Program-made: the position numbers and the translations under genes
Shown: positions 22,920 to 34,110 of the stretch, piece after piece
Layout: each line of letters opens with the position of its first letter
Position numbering within the stretch: the first letter of the stretch is position 1
Assembly (NCBI GenBank): GCA_004194705.1
Contig: SADC01000353.1
Span: 62,001 to 126,000 of the forward strand
Direction of reading: 5' to 3'
Origin: Ditylenchus dipsaci
Lineage: Eukaryota > Nematoda > Chromadorea > Rhabditida > Anguinidae
DNA: 64,000 nt
The notes under the pieces: model-generated
Told to the model about the DNA's origin: nothing
What the model saw: only the letters and a program-made list of their open reading frames with translations
Databases searched by the model: none

Positions 22920-23690
22920 GTATAATCGAAATTGGATAGGCGAGGATGGGCAAGGGTAGGCGAGGATAGGCGAGGATGGGCGAGGGTAGGCGAGGAGAGG
23001 CGAGGATGGGCAAGGGTAGGCGAGGATGGGCGAGGGTAGGCGAGGAGAGGCGAGGATGGGCAAGGGTAGGCGAGGAGAGGCGAGGATGGGCAAGGGTAGG
23101 CGAGGATGGGCAAGGGTAGGATGGCGAGGATGTGGGAGGGAGATATAGGCGAATGATGAGAAGGGAGACAAGAATGGCCGAGGATGATATCGTGATGGGC
23201 TAGGATAGGCAAATCAGGACGATGTGGCAGGAGTGAGCCGAAGAGGATGAGCAGTGCTAGAGGAGAAATGGAAGAACCATGCCGTACGAAACTCGAGAAC
23301 CCAGCGCATATTACCTTTATTGAAACCATTGTTGATTTTTGTTGATTTGAATATTTGATACTCCTCCTTGCTATGTTATGAATGAATGAACCTTTGAAAC
23401 CATAAATTATTGTCTTAAAATTATTCGTAGCACTTTATCCATTGCAAACGTCCAAAATAAGGCAAATTTCTTGAAACTTTCAAATAGCCTTGAATACCTT
23501 CAATGAGCTTCAAATTTCCACCCTGGCCCTTTTTTTACCATGAATCCTACAACTGGGAAAAAATTGGAAATTCATCGGCAGTTGGGGGTCGGCAGTTGGG
23601 ATCGTCGGCAGTTAGGGGTCGGCAGTTGGATCATCGGCAGTTGGGCGTCGGCAGTTGGAATCGTCGGCAGTTGACCCTCGTTCATTTCCA
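22920..23690 (+). pseudogene. MULE remnant with two different arrays
   Basis: At 23240-23355 the sequence matches the last codons and 3' flank of the MULE-1 transposase (GAGAAATGGAAGAA.., CCAGCGCA.ATTA, TTGAAACCATTGTTGATT). On its right, 23572-23684 is an array of the MULE-1 type (CAACTGCCGAC and its inverse). On its left, 22930-23125 is an array of a roughly 18-bp unit GGCGAGGATGGGCAAGGGTA that is not found in MULE-1. The catalytic part is gone. Confidence 0.6.
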
Positions 23691-23734
23691 ACTGCCGCGA
23701 GAAGTACCCACACAAGCTTTCAGCGTTCGGCTAG

Positions 23735-24075
23735 GTGAGGTTCAGTAGTTTCTGTGATAGGGTGGCCGCCGCCCTATCACTTTCTTGCGGCAGGATGATT
23801 TGGTGCGGCATCAAAATGTCGCGGCATCGAAATGTCGCGGCATCGAAACGGCCGGCATCGAAATGGCCGGCATCGAAATGGCCGGCATCGAAATGTCCCG
23901 GCATCGAAATGAGAGCGGCATTGAAACGGCGCGGCATCGAAATGAGCGTGTCCGCCAAATGCGTATTAGTTCGGTTAATATTACACTCTGTCTTTTTAAT
24001 TTTCGACAATTTCTTGAGAATGAAAGATCGACAAAATGCAATAAGCCACGCAACACGATTTTTTGGCCACTCTGT
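23735..24075. repeat. CGGCATCGAAATG word array element
   Basis: About ten copies of a 14-15 bp unit (CGGCATCGAAATG plus TCG or GCC) occupy 23800-23945. Possible element ends are TAGGGTGGCC at 23758 and its near-inverse GGCCACTCTG at 24065-24074, which would suit a hAT-type element. No target duplication was found. Confidence 0.55.
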
Positions 24076-24133
24076 AAGATAAAGATAATATATTTTCACT
24101 CCAATAATTTAATATAACAGCCCAAAAATATAT

Positions 24134-26902
24134 TTAATACATGAACAAAGTACTATCTGCATCAGTAGATTCAGCACCGGATGAAAGATTTCTTTTGCCT
24201 GCTTTTCGTTCATGCATCTGTTTTCTGTAGGAGGATGTCTGGCTGAGGAAGATAAGTACGATAGGCAAGACTTGAATAGCACAACCAAAGGCCAACAACC
24301 AGAATGAAAAGCCTAGTCTGCAAAATAAGCTGATAACTAATTATACATAAAAATAACAAAAAAACTTACCCAACATGACCAGCAGAAGAGAATCTAGCGG
24401 TTAGATGCTCTTCCAAAAGAACGTTTTCTTGAATCACACCATAGTATTGGTGCAAAAACAAAGCTAATGCGATTCCATGAGAAGTTACTAAAATATTCAG
24501 CTATTAAAATAGGGTACGTGAAGGTACTTTTTAAAAAGATTTGTTCTTTTTAAGACCCTAAATATTTTTTATTTTTAAAATTTTTATTCAAATTTTTTGG
24601 TGCGTAGGCGTTTGGCCACTTTTGTCGCATTTTTGAATGGACAAAGCTTTTTTTTGCAGCTAAAAGATTTTTTTGCATCTAAAAGACTTTTTTGCATCTA
24701 ATTTTTTTGCAGCTAAAAGACTTTTTTTTGCATCTAAAAGACTTTTTTTTGCAGCTAATTGCCTTTGCAGCTAAAAGACTTTTTTCTGCATCTAAAAGAC
24801 TTTTTTTTGCAGCTAATTGCCTTTGCAGCTAAAAGACTTTTTTCTGCATCTAAAAGACTTTTTTTGCAGCTTTTTTTTCAAATTGAAGATATGCTTATTT
24901 TATGCTTGTATTGTTGTTTATAGCAAAGATTATCATACAATTGAAGAGAGGAGGGGTACGGATCATATGTTGAACTCTCGAGTTCAAATCCCCCAGGGTG
25001 CACACTCTATTTTTTACTCCATTTTAGTAAGTAAACCCACCTCCAGGGCCAAAAAGTATCCAGCAATCAATTGATGTCATTTCCAGCACTGATTTGCTGT
25101 CAGCAACTACCTTGATTTTGCTATTTTGTGCAGATGAGCATCAAGATAAAAGAAACCAGCTAAAAGCCATTCACTAGAAGCCACTTTTGTATTCATCACA
25201 TCCTTTGCTACCGATTTCGTTAACTTCTTGAAATGTGATATTAACTTTTAATAACCTTGTACCGGAAGCTTACGACCTTAGCTTCATTTCCAGTTTCATA
25301 CTCTATTTTTTACTCCATTTTGATGTTTTTGGCACAATTTTGTTATTAAAAGGTTGCTCAGGCTCTTGGATATCCAACTAACCATCAGCACAGGGTTTCA
25401 TAAGTTACTGGAGCTTACTTACAAGCCATGACCTCGGTTAGGTCTTCGTTTTATCCGAAAATCCATCATTTTTGGGCTCAAGGTATCTAAGTGTCGGACT
25501 AGAGTTCATCAGTGCCAACGAACATAAACTGGAAATGAAGCTAAGGTCGTAAGCTTCCGGTACAAGGTTATTAAAAAGTTAATATCACATTTCAAGAAGT
25601 TAACGAAATCGGTATCAAAGGATGTGATGAATACAAAAGTGGCTTCTAGTGAATGGCTTTTAGCTGGTTTCTTTTATCTTGATGCTCATCTGCACAAAAT
25701 AGCAAAATCAAGGTAGTTGCTGACAGCAAATCAGTGCTGGAAATGACATCAATTGATTGCTGGATACTTTTTGGCCCTGGAGGTGGGTTTACTCACTATA
25801 ATGAAGTAAAAAATAGAGTGTGCACTAAGGATAAATCCGCGGATAAAATCTGCGAATAAATGTTAGCATGGAAACTTTCCCTAAATTAAAAAAAAGTGAA
25901 TCTATTATTTTTTATATTATTTTATTCATCTTTTGTGCACCATATTTTCATTGTGCACCGTAAATATGATGAGCTTATAAGCCTGTATTCACCGGAAAGT
26001 GAGCTCCACAAATAGATGCCTGTTGGACCAGTTACATTTTTGATCTCTTCTATGACAGTGTTCAGCAATGAAATAAGCAATCCCACAAACGTCCACAGCA
26101 AACCTAAAGCAATGAAGAAGAGCATTATAATCCAGCTGGTCTTGTTCATGAAACTGATGTGTGTTTGAATCTCTTGGAAAACTGAAACTAACCAAATTTA
26201 AAATAGGCTGTAAGTACTTTTCCCCGTCAAATTTTTCTTTTACCCCTCCAAATCATTCATGCCCTCAAATAGGAAAAATGAGTATTTCTCGGTGTTCTTA
26301 TGTCGTAAGATTTTTTTCCTTTTGATCATCATGTAGCCCTGAATCTCTAGTTTCCTATAAGCTATCAACTGACCCCTTGTTATTTAAAAAAATTTGAGAA
26401 ATACCCGTTTTTATGAAAGAGGAGTTGTTTCATAAGAACGGGTATTTCTCAAATTTTTTTTCAACAACAAGGGGTCAATTGATGGCTTATCAGAAACAAG
26501 AGATTCAGGATACATGATGATTAGAAGAAAAAATTTTACGACATAATAACACCGAGAAATACTCATTTTTACGATTTGGGGGATAAATGAATGATTTGGA
26601 GGGCAAAAGAATAATTTGGAGGGTAAAACAATTTGAGCCATTTAAAATATTTCCAAAACACTTGCAAAATAAGTTAAACAACCTGAGAAAATTTTGAACT
26701 TTGGTCCAAACACCCAGTCAATTTGCCTGACTCCATGAAACAGTCCACTGTGCACAAAGATAGCCTTGGAGATAACACCGTTGTGCTCCAAACCGTCTGT
26801 TTCTATCCAAAAGTCGGTGAGCAAAGAGGTCAAAGCCAAAGCAAATGCCAAAGTGAAGAGAATGAGACTGAAAAAGATGGCCAAACGATGCACTAACTCC
26901 AT
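24134..26902 (-). CDS. CLRN: Clarin-like four-transmembrane protein
   Basis: Four exons join in phase: 26683-26902, 25993-26181, 24370-24487 and 24134-24317, giving 236 residues, close to the 232 of human clarin-1. The protein starts MELVHRLAIFFSLILFTLAF (TM1). The clarin motif GLFHG-VRQ follows, then PKFKIF, TM2 (SWIIMLFFIALGLLWTFVGL), a GPTGIYLWSSLS block that matches clarin GPLGLYLLSFISG, TM3, a loop, and TM4 (LGFSFWLLAFGCAIQVLPIV). It ends in a short polar tail with FMY. Clarins are tetraspan plasma-membrane proteins linked to hair-cell and photoreceptor synapses in vertebrates; a role here is not known. An acceptor-like GACTAG lies directly before the ATG. Introns 1 and 2 (501 and 1505 bp) are foldback elements, while intron 3 is 52 bp. 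No frame breaks are seen. Confidence 0.85.
24640..24880. repeat. GCAGCT / GCATCT word array in clarin intron
   Basis: Units of TTTTTTGCAGCTAAAAGACT and TTTTTTGCATCTAAAAGACT repeat about eleven times in one direction. The AAAAGACTTTTTT linker is shared with arrays elsewhere in the window. Confidence 0.7.
24945..25835. mobile_element. Long inverted repeat with tRNA-like end
   Basis: Arms of about 300 bp (25000-25300 and 25520-25830) are almost perfect inverted copies, from GCACACTCTATTTTTTACTC to its inverse. At 24975-24990, GAGTTCAAATCCCCC resembles a B box. It fills most of clarin intron 2. Confidence 0.75.
26250..26600. mobile_element. Foldback element in clarin intron 1
   Basis: The arms pair GAGTATTTCTCGGTGTT with its inverse, through CTGAATCTCTAGTTTC and a centre near 26415 (AAATACCCGTT / AACGGGTATTT). 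No coding capacity. Confidence 0.7.
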
Positions 26903-27132
26903 CTAGTCCCCAAAATCAATCTCAAAGCGGATAGAAAAAACGCAAATGGTTGTCGACAAGAGATACACAAGAGCGCTCAAGGACAAACGACAAACTCCTT
27001 ATCAGGGTATCAAAGCGCTATTCAAGGTCAAACTATAGGGTGATCCGATCATAGTTGCACGGGCAACTATGATGGTAAGGTTTATATTATGATTGAGAAA
27101 ATGTCCGGCCGTTTTTAAATCATGCTTATATA
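26903..27132. promoter_or_regulatory. Clarin upstream region
   Basis: Immediate 5' flank of the clarin gene. No TATA box is obvious. GACTAG adjacent to the ATG may be a trans-splice acceptor. Confidence 0.3.
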
Positions 27133-27273
27133 TACCGTATTTTCTCTAATAATGACCCCCCCCTTATTTTTGACTAGGATTTCAGAGTTAAGGCCATTTT
27201 TGATTGACAATTTCGGAATTTTTGAGGGGTTGAAAAAAATGACCCCGGGGTCATTATTAAAGAAAATACGGTA
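27133..27273. mobile_element. MITE family B, copy 1
   Basis: Ends are TACCGTATTTTCTCTAATAA and its inverse TTATTAAAGAAAATACGGTA. The interior has a GACCCC / GGGGTC pair and AAAATGGCCTTAACTCTGAA on one strand. Copies occur at 35590, 40962, 54897 and 63262. Confidence 0.8.
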
Positions 27274-27667
27274 TATAGTTTATATATACCTACAGAGCGA
27301 TGTTGTGAAACTAATACATGTAAACTTGCTAGAAAATATTTTTTTTTACTCTGCATTTTCTTATCTCCCATGTGCTCTAGATTTTAGATTTTCGCCAAAA
27401 AATCTCGAGATCGACCCCGAATTTTTCAGATTTTCGGGGGGTTGAAAAATTACACGCCATGGCTTATGATTAGAGCGGATACAATAATTTAAGTGAAGCC
27501 TCAGGCGCAGAATATGGCAGCTCAGGTTATGACTGGCTTAAGTGTGTATCCTAGACTGAAAAATATTAAATTTTAAAGAGAATTCAAAAAATTCACAAAA
27601 AGTACCCTGCAACGGTGAAATCCCAACATGCAGCCTTTTTTAAATTTTGTAGTCCTCACATGGAAAA

Positions 27668-27809
27668 ATGTTTCAAAGTAAAACTGAACTGAACCACCCA
27701 GCCTACATCGAGGACTTTGATGACCAGCAATCATTGAAAAACATGTTGCTGAGCAGTGTGGAAATTATGGGGGGAGCAGAAATTGTTCCGCAGTCAAGTC
27801 TCAAAAGAA
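27668..27809 (+). CDS. Unassigned candidate first exon
   Basis: The frame from ATG 27668 begins MFQSKTELNHPAYIEDFDDQ and continues QSLKNMLLSSVEIMGGAEIV with protein-like composition. A donor (GTGAGAAG) follows at about 27810; beyond it the frame becomes low quality. No family was recognised and no later exon was linked, because a hAT-type MITE starts at 27960. Confidence 0.35.
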
Positions 27810-27959
27810 AGTTAGTGAGAAGAAGAACAAAAATATATATTTTTCCCCAATCTATTGCAATGTGTAGTGTGCTGGTCTTGGCCGCGAAGCAGCCAATCCT
27901 TGGTCGGGCACAACAACCTGTTTGTCAAATATTTTTAGTGTTACTAACATAGTGTTATT

Positions 27960-28294
27960 TAGAGTTGGCTCGGAATCGATATTTGGACCGAAACCGGAAT
28001 GTGACTTTTGCTAAAACCGGAATCGAAATTTCACTTTTGCCGAAACCAAAACTGGAGCCTCAAAAAAGTGTTTTTGAAACAAATCGCTGCTGCTTCACAT
28101 GCTTTTCTGTTTATTTTGGTATTTAACACAAAAAATTCGCTGAAAAGTTAAAAATACGCGTTTGCAGTCAGCCAAGCAAAAGCACAATTATGATACAGTT
28201 TGGCTTGGAATTGATATTTGGATGAAGACAGGAAATGGAATCGGTATCCGAAAAAGGGCCGGTAAACCGGAACCGGAATTCCAGGCCAACGCTA
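27960..28294. mobile_element. hAT-type MITE with ACCGGAAT words
   Basis: Ends are TAGAGTTGGCTCGG on the left and CCAGGCCAACGCTA on the right. Flanks GTGTTATT and GTGTTACT match at 7 of 8 bases, an 8-bp target duplication. The interior repeats GGAATCGATATTTGG, ACCGAAACCGGAAT and related words. Confidence 0.7.
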
Positions 28295-28735
28295 GTGTTA
28301 CTAGTTTAAAATGGTTTGTATGTCTAGAAAATATAGTAAAAATTTTGCTGCCAGTTGGAGGGCTGCCAGTTGTGTTTTGTTCCCCACAACGGGTAGTATC
28401 GCACGCTATATTTCTTCAAAAACAAATGTATATCTAATCCTCAACATTAATTGTCAATTTATGAAAATATTAATTTCTTGACCAAAGATAAACAGATCCA
28501 CTTCGCCATAGGATAGAGGCGATATCCTCATTATCCAACAATATTCTTTTTCACTGTATCACAAAAATTTGATCGCTATTATTCAGTAAAAAGTTGATTT
28601 TTGAAAAAAAAAATGATATTTCGATGGCATTCATTCAATTGGGGCGATGGGGGAACGTTTTCAGAATTCGACTTTCTCACACCTAACACTTTAATCGCAC
28701 CTAAAGTCTCTATACACACTGTACAAGGAAAAACG

Positions 28736-31247
28736 GGGCTACTCTCGTTTATCAAGGTAAAATATTAACTGACCACGGTATCAACTGACTACTATCAACT
28801 GACCACGGTATCAACTGACTACTATCAACTGACCACGGTATCAACTGACTACTATCAACTGACCACGGTATCAACTGACTACTATTAACTGACCACGGTA
28901 TCAACTGACCACTATCAACTGACTACTATTTGTGAAATCATGGTCTTGGAAATTATTACTTTACGATGTCAAGAAATGAACAAGATATTGACGATTTTTC
29001 AGATTCGTTTTGTGATAGAAATTAGGGTTGGATTCAGTCTTTTTATATCAGTTGGTTGACAAAACCGAAAGCAAAAACCGAGGCCGGTTTCTCCGCAACC
29101 CCGTTTTTGGTTAACTGACCTTATGTAACTCCAATAGAAAGTATCACTTTTTATTATGTGTTGAGCGTTTTCCTATATCATTTGATGGTCTGTGAAAGAT
29201 TCCTCATGAAATTGATGATGAACCAAGAAAAGGGCACTTACAGAAAGTTGTGGAGAGAAGGTGAATTTTCGTTCAATAAATTCATGAAATCATTCTTAAG
29301 ATCACTTTTAAGTGGCTGGATCAATAAACAACAAAAATATCAAAGTAGAGCGTGCCCATTTTGATTGTGAATGCGGCGCATTTAACACATTCAAGCACCA
29401 ATTTCCGGATGTGAAGATTCTCATGTGCACATTTCATGTCAAACAGGCTATCAACAAAAAGGTATTAAATTTTTAAGCGTTGCAGATTGAAATTATTGGT
29501 CTTTAGATTCAAAAGCTAGGTTTATCAGTCAGTTATAGAGATGATTATGACTTGCAAGACATCGTTAGAATGCTGGGTGCCATCCAGCTTGCGCCCACTC
29601 AGGTCTACAATTTGGCCATACAGATCATCCAAAATCGTACTGCGGAAAAATTTGGAGAATATGAAGAAACTTCGGCCAAAGTGGAAACCCTTATCAGATA
29701 CTTCAGGTATACTTAAAAATTCAGTTCGGTTTTAAATTATTGAATATAGGGAGCAATGGATGGAGCTTGGCGAATTCTTTTCTCTACATGGGATGGTTCG
29801 TCCAAAAACAACAAATACTGCAGAGTCCTACCATGGGAAGCAACGCCACCATTTCCGGAAGCATTGCAAGCTAGGAGAATTTATCGTGTGCATAAGAGGT
29901 TAATTTTGTAGTCTAGAAGCTTTTATTTGAACCTTTTTAGCTCGATAACGCGGAAGAAGAAAATGCTGGTGATGTTCATCACAATCGACAGCCCCCTCGT
30001 CAGCAATCAAAGCAAAGTGCAGTAAACGCCGAAAAGATCTCTATTGCTCAATCGGAATTCGACAGTTTTTTCGCTTGTGATGTTTCTTTGGCGGAAATTC
30101 AGGACAAGCTGGCTGAATTCCTTATTCAAGTTGGCCACCAAATGGGTTACAATGGGAATGCATATTGGGAGCTGGATGAAAATTGTGGAGATTCAGGTTT
30201 CGGTTGCTTTATTATAATTGGCCAACTTTTCAAATGATTTTACAGAAAAAACGTCGAATGCGGAACCAGAATTAAGTGTCTGTATCTTTGATCAAGGTAT
30301 GATACTAAATCTAGAGACATTCATCTCATTAGGGCTTTTCAGTAGTGGAAAGTGGTGAGGTTAGCTTCGCTAAACAAAAGTTTCATCCACCGACCATATT
30401 TGTCCAAATTGAGGAGATGGGAATTGTTTGCCAAGGTAAATAATGATAACCTTCCCTTGCGACTAATCTCTTTTTATATCCATTGCCCATTCTGCGTACG
30501 GAAGTCAGTCAATGCATCTACAAGTTCGTAAAGATTGATGGATTTCTGTTGGAAAGTCGTGATGAAAAATGGGCAGGAATTTTTGGAACTCCAGACGACA
30601 TAAAAGAATTCATCGCAAGCCCGGAACTTATTCTTCCTCTCATCATCTTATTTTGGCTGCAAAAAAGTATCAAATCGATTACGTTCTTTACATGCCACAA
30701 GAAGCGTCACAGTTTTCTTACTTTTCTTCTGATTATGAAATGGTGCGGTTTCTATGCTTGTCTTCTACCTTTAAACTTGAATTTTCATAGGTAAACACGC
30801 CACTCCGACCGAATGTGCCAACTGCTATGATCCAATATATCGCAAGTCACTTTGATGTTGCGCTTCGATGAAAAAATTTTTTTGTTCGAATAACTTGTTA
30901 GTGCTGCTTACCTTCCGTTTATGTCAAACACTTACTGAATAAAACATTTATTGATCGAAAAGTTCTTGTCATTCAAAAGATTCTTATACTCCTTGTACAA
31001 GGCTTCTACTCTCTCGATTTTATAAGAAAAAGCTTGGCGATTTTACAAATAGTAGTCAGTTGATAGTAGTCAGTTGATACTGTAGTCAGTTAATAGTAGT
31101 CAGTTGATGCCGTGGTCAGTTGATAGTAGTCAGTTGATACCGTGGTCAGTTAATGGGGGCCAGTCAAATTCGTGGTCAGTCGATCCTCGTCCGTTTATTC
31201 ACGTGCTTGGGGGGGGGGGGGGCTAATAAACGAGAGTAGCCCCAATT
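28736..31247 (+). mobile_element. MULE-2, decayed Mutator-like transposon
   Basis: The outer ends are inverted: GGGGCTACTCTCGTTTATCA on the left and AATAAACGAGAGTAGCCCC on the right, next to a long G run. Inside, 28767-28928 is an array of the 30-bp unit CAACTGACCACGGTAT + CAACTGACTACTAT, and 31051-31190 is the inverted array. The internal gene is related to the MULE-1 transposase. A 9-bp target duplication is not evident. Confidence 0.75.
29158..30871 (+). pseudogene. MULE-2 transposase with OTU-like C-terminus, broken
   Basis: Pieces in order: KGTYRKLWRE; then VERAHFDCECGAFNTFKHQF and MCTFHVKQAINKK (29319-29461); then DIVRMLGAIQLAPTQVYN (about 29510-29706); then TTNTAESYHGKQRHHF (29751-29904); then an acidic exon (29941-30198) that aligns with the MULE-1 last exon. 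The FLYWCH part and first catalytic Asp are lost. Unlike MULE-1 it goes on: VESGEVSFAKQKFHPPTIFV, LRTEVSQCIYKFVKIDGFLL, then after a frame break LILAAKKYQIDYVLYMP, and finally IQYIASHFDVAL. The order LR.-v-i..., L.AAKKY-I-YVLY, ...HFD resembles the OTU cysteine peptidase fold, with the His region at the end. The DG-NC catalytic Cys segment was not found. AATAAA lies at 30938-30943. Confidence 0.6.
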
Positions 31248-32404
31248 TTTTAACCGCAAAATGCTATCCCACATAGTGCGGTGTCTTTGTCCGATTTTTA
31301 TACCTATTTGTATTTTTATCATCTATCTTTTGATAAAAGTCATTAATGGGTTCGTATTCATTTGCATCAATTACTTGTTGGAACCAAGTAGCGCAGAAAA
31401 GGCGAATACGTGTCACGTCCGTTCAACACTCCCATTTCGTACACTAGTGAAAAAAGGAGCGAAATTCAAATTTTGGGAAGTGATCACTAGTGTATTCCTT
31501 CAAATTCCTGTTTCAAACCTGGCTGTTTTTATTTCAATGTTCTGAAATTTGTACTCAGAGCTTTAGTCATTGTCAGGGCTTTCGAATGAGCTATCATTCG
31601 TCCATACAACATGAAAAAAATGAAAAGCACGAGAATTTTAGTGAAAAATTCATATATTTTTTCCGTTAGTCTGACAAGACTGAAGTTTTTGAAGTGATTC
31701 ATTCTTGAGTAAGGGTAATAAGACGACAGAGGCCTTGTAGAGAAAAAAATTTCCTACATTTTGGTACCAATGAAGTATGCAAAAAAATGCAAATTCAGGG
31801 TGTTTTATCCCAAAGTTAGATGAAAAACACAAAACACCCTATTTTTACTCGGAAAAAATGCCACTTGTTTGCTCGAAATGGTTTCTAGTTTTTTAAATTC
31901 TTCTTTAAAAAATTTGGTCTGGTCATTAGACGAGGTATAGGCGAGGTTATGGGCTTTCTTTCATGTATAGAACTTCTTAAGATCAACGCCTTTTTTATAT
32001 TTTTTGACGGACTGAAGTTTGGTATGACTTTCAGGTACCACGAGAACTCGCAATTCAAGCTACAAACAGAGGAACGAACAAGACCGGGATCAAGAAACCA
32101 GCATCCAACTGTCATAATCGCAGGTCGGCCGCAGTCAAAAAATAACAAAGCGGACAGTGAGTGCTTATATTGAAGTATTATTTGCCCTATTTTTTGCTGA
32201 CCAACCAAATTGGCTCCAATGTGTGCTTATATCGAGAGTGTGCTTATATTGAAGTCTGCTATATCGAGAGTAAGACTGTATATATATGTGAGAGTCGAAA
32301 GAGAAATTGCAAGAAAGCGTGCCAGGTGAGATGTAATGTATGCCAGGAAGAGCAAGTAAGATGGTCCAAATATGTGATAAAATTGTGAACAATGATTGAT
32401 TTTT
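31248..32404. other. Intergenic up to the gap, nothing firm
   Basis: No supported exon. Repeats of TGTGCTTATAT.GA at 32160-32270 hint at a degraded MITE. Confidence 0.4.
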
Positions 32405-32421
32405 NNNNNNNNNNNNNNNNN
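32405..32421. other. Assembly gap (17 N)
   Basis: A run of 17 undetermined bases. It interrupts the 3' side of the minus-strand exon at 32424-32648. Confidence 0.99.
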
Positions 32422-32423
32422 TT

Positions 32424-32648
32424 TGGATGGATTGCGAATACCTGCAGTGCTGTGATCGAGGGAATCTTCGTCTCTCTGAAGAGCGCTTTGGGATGATACT
32501 TATTGATAAATACTTGAAGGTTTGTAGTCGTTGGATACTGTTCAAAGTATATGTGTACACTTTTAGCCAGTTGAGTCAACGACAGCAGAGCAAGCAGAGT
32601 TGCTAGTGGTCTAAGACCTTGCGAAACCGTATCGCCATTCTCAATCAT
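32424..32648 (-). CDS. Unassigned N-terminal exon beside the gap
   Basis: ATG at 32648 opens a frame starting MIENGDTVSQGLRPLATLLA, then LLSLTQLAKSVHIYFEQYPT, that stays open into the gap. It has a hydrophobic stretch at residues 13-28, which could be a signal-anchor. No family was recognised. It would be transcribed away from the plus-strand remnant at 32785. Confidence 0.4.
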
Positions 32649-32784
32649 CCTTTTAAATGGCCTGCTCGTCCTGGCTGTGTTTCTGCTTCAGCCGCCACAA
32701 GGATTTTTATCTATACATCTCACACCCTTCGGTATTTACGTTATTAATCTATACTATTTATACTATCTTATGACAATTTTCTAG

Positions 32785-33215
32785 AAGGCTTTCACGTGGA
32801 CGAAGATGAAATGAAACGCGGGCAAATTCCAGTCAACCACTGAAAGCTCTCAAAGTAGATCCGCTCGGAATGGGAATATTTTCTTTCTAATGGAATATTA
32901 ATTGTGCAACTATCGGGATGCTAATCCACAGATTAAACACTCTTGTTGAGGCACTGCACGAATTGAGCGAAATGAACGAGCATCAGTTGTATGACGCTAG
33001 CAACTTTAAACTCGTATAAGGCAGTTTTGGATGAGGGTAAGGTTAATTTGTTATGGTTTTGGCTGTGTTCATTTGTGTTCTTTTAGCAAGACAGATGATT
33101 GACACGGTTTCTTACGACAGAGCTCACGGTGCCGGATGGCTATATCCGAACAGGGCTGGCAGAATCGAAAGCGCAACGAAATGTTCTCTACAAGCTGCAG
33201 ACAGAAGATGATCCG
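32785..33215 (+). pseudogene. Gene 3' end with several frame breaks
   Basis: Coding-like segments in changing frames: GFHVDEDEMKRGQIP; then QPLKALKVDPLGMG; then YFLSNGILIVQLSG; then MLIHRLNTLVEALHELSEMN followed by EHQLYDASN; then SYKAVLDE, which joins across a 55-bp intron (GTAAGG...TTTTAG) to RQMIDTVSYDRAHGAGWLYP and ends at TGA. AATAAA lies at 33308-33313. Each break is one base, one of them in a TTT run. The family is not recognised. It is either a pseudogene or poorly corrected sequence near the scaffold gap. Confidence 0.5.
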
Positions 33216-33319
33216 TGATAAACACTTAATATTCTTAATTTTATGGTTCAAGACTATTGACGCTGCCATGTTGTAATGCTGTACACTGATATATATTGTG
33301 AACGCGAAATAAATTTTTC

Positions 33320-34102
33320 AATTAATTTCAATCGCCGCTCCTGGATCTCACATATTGCCACAGCCATTTTAATGGGTGCATAGAGTTTCTTTGAAAAATC
33401 ATTTTACCCGAAAAGTAAGTAATCACAGGGGGACTAAGCAGAAATCGTCATTTTGAAACTTTAGACATTATATACTAAAAATTGCTATTCAATTCTTACT
33501 TGGTATCTGTGAAAACGGAATTCAAAACTCAACCTATAGAAAATTTTACGCCCAAAACAAAAGTCTCTAAAAAAATTGCAGCACGCTGTATTAATTTTTC
33601 TATAATGATCGTTTCCCCAAAAGTATCATTTTCCCGAAATGGTTCATCGTTTTCTCTGATAAGGCATAAAGAGGTTCTGTATGCATTTTCGTTAACTCAT
33701 CTCTATGTGACAGGTGAGTTCATGTACTCAGGTGAGTCTGTTCACATAACTCTTAAAGTATCTTATGCCCTATACTTGAAAACTAGGCGAACTGGCGCTC
33801 TCTCGGGCGCCTGCGTCACGAAAGTGAAGTTCAGTGTAGTACAGCACTACATTGCCAACCGGCCGTAAACCCACATCACGTGATTGGCATTTTATGAGCT
33901 GTTTGCCAAAGGAATTTCATCCCATTTTTTTAGTTTCACAGTCAAGCAAAACCTCTTTCCACACAATATTTTTAACCGCATTTTGGGTGCCACTTTTCGG
34001 TTATTGTTTATATTTCCGCCGCATATATTCCGCCACATGCATGATTTATGTCTCAGGTATTTGTGTGTGCGCATATTAACCGCCTATTTTGTCTAAAACA
34101 AT
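33320..34102. other. Intergenic; probable Helitron 3' sequence at right
   Basis: The ATATATTCCGCC / TGTGTGCGCATATTAACCGCC stretch at 34020-34085 resembles sequence at 34880-34935 in inverted orientation. No gene is supported; a 128-codon frame at 33482 has no recognisable features. Confidence 0.35.
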
Positions 34103-34110
34103 GTCCTGAG

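Noticed and set aside
23735..24117. Long open frames on both strands
   Set aside because: They are translations of the CGGCATCGAAATG array.
33482..33868. 128-codon open frame
   Set aside because: AT-rich composition without hydrophobic pattern, motif or splice context; likely chance.
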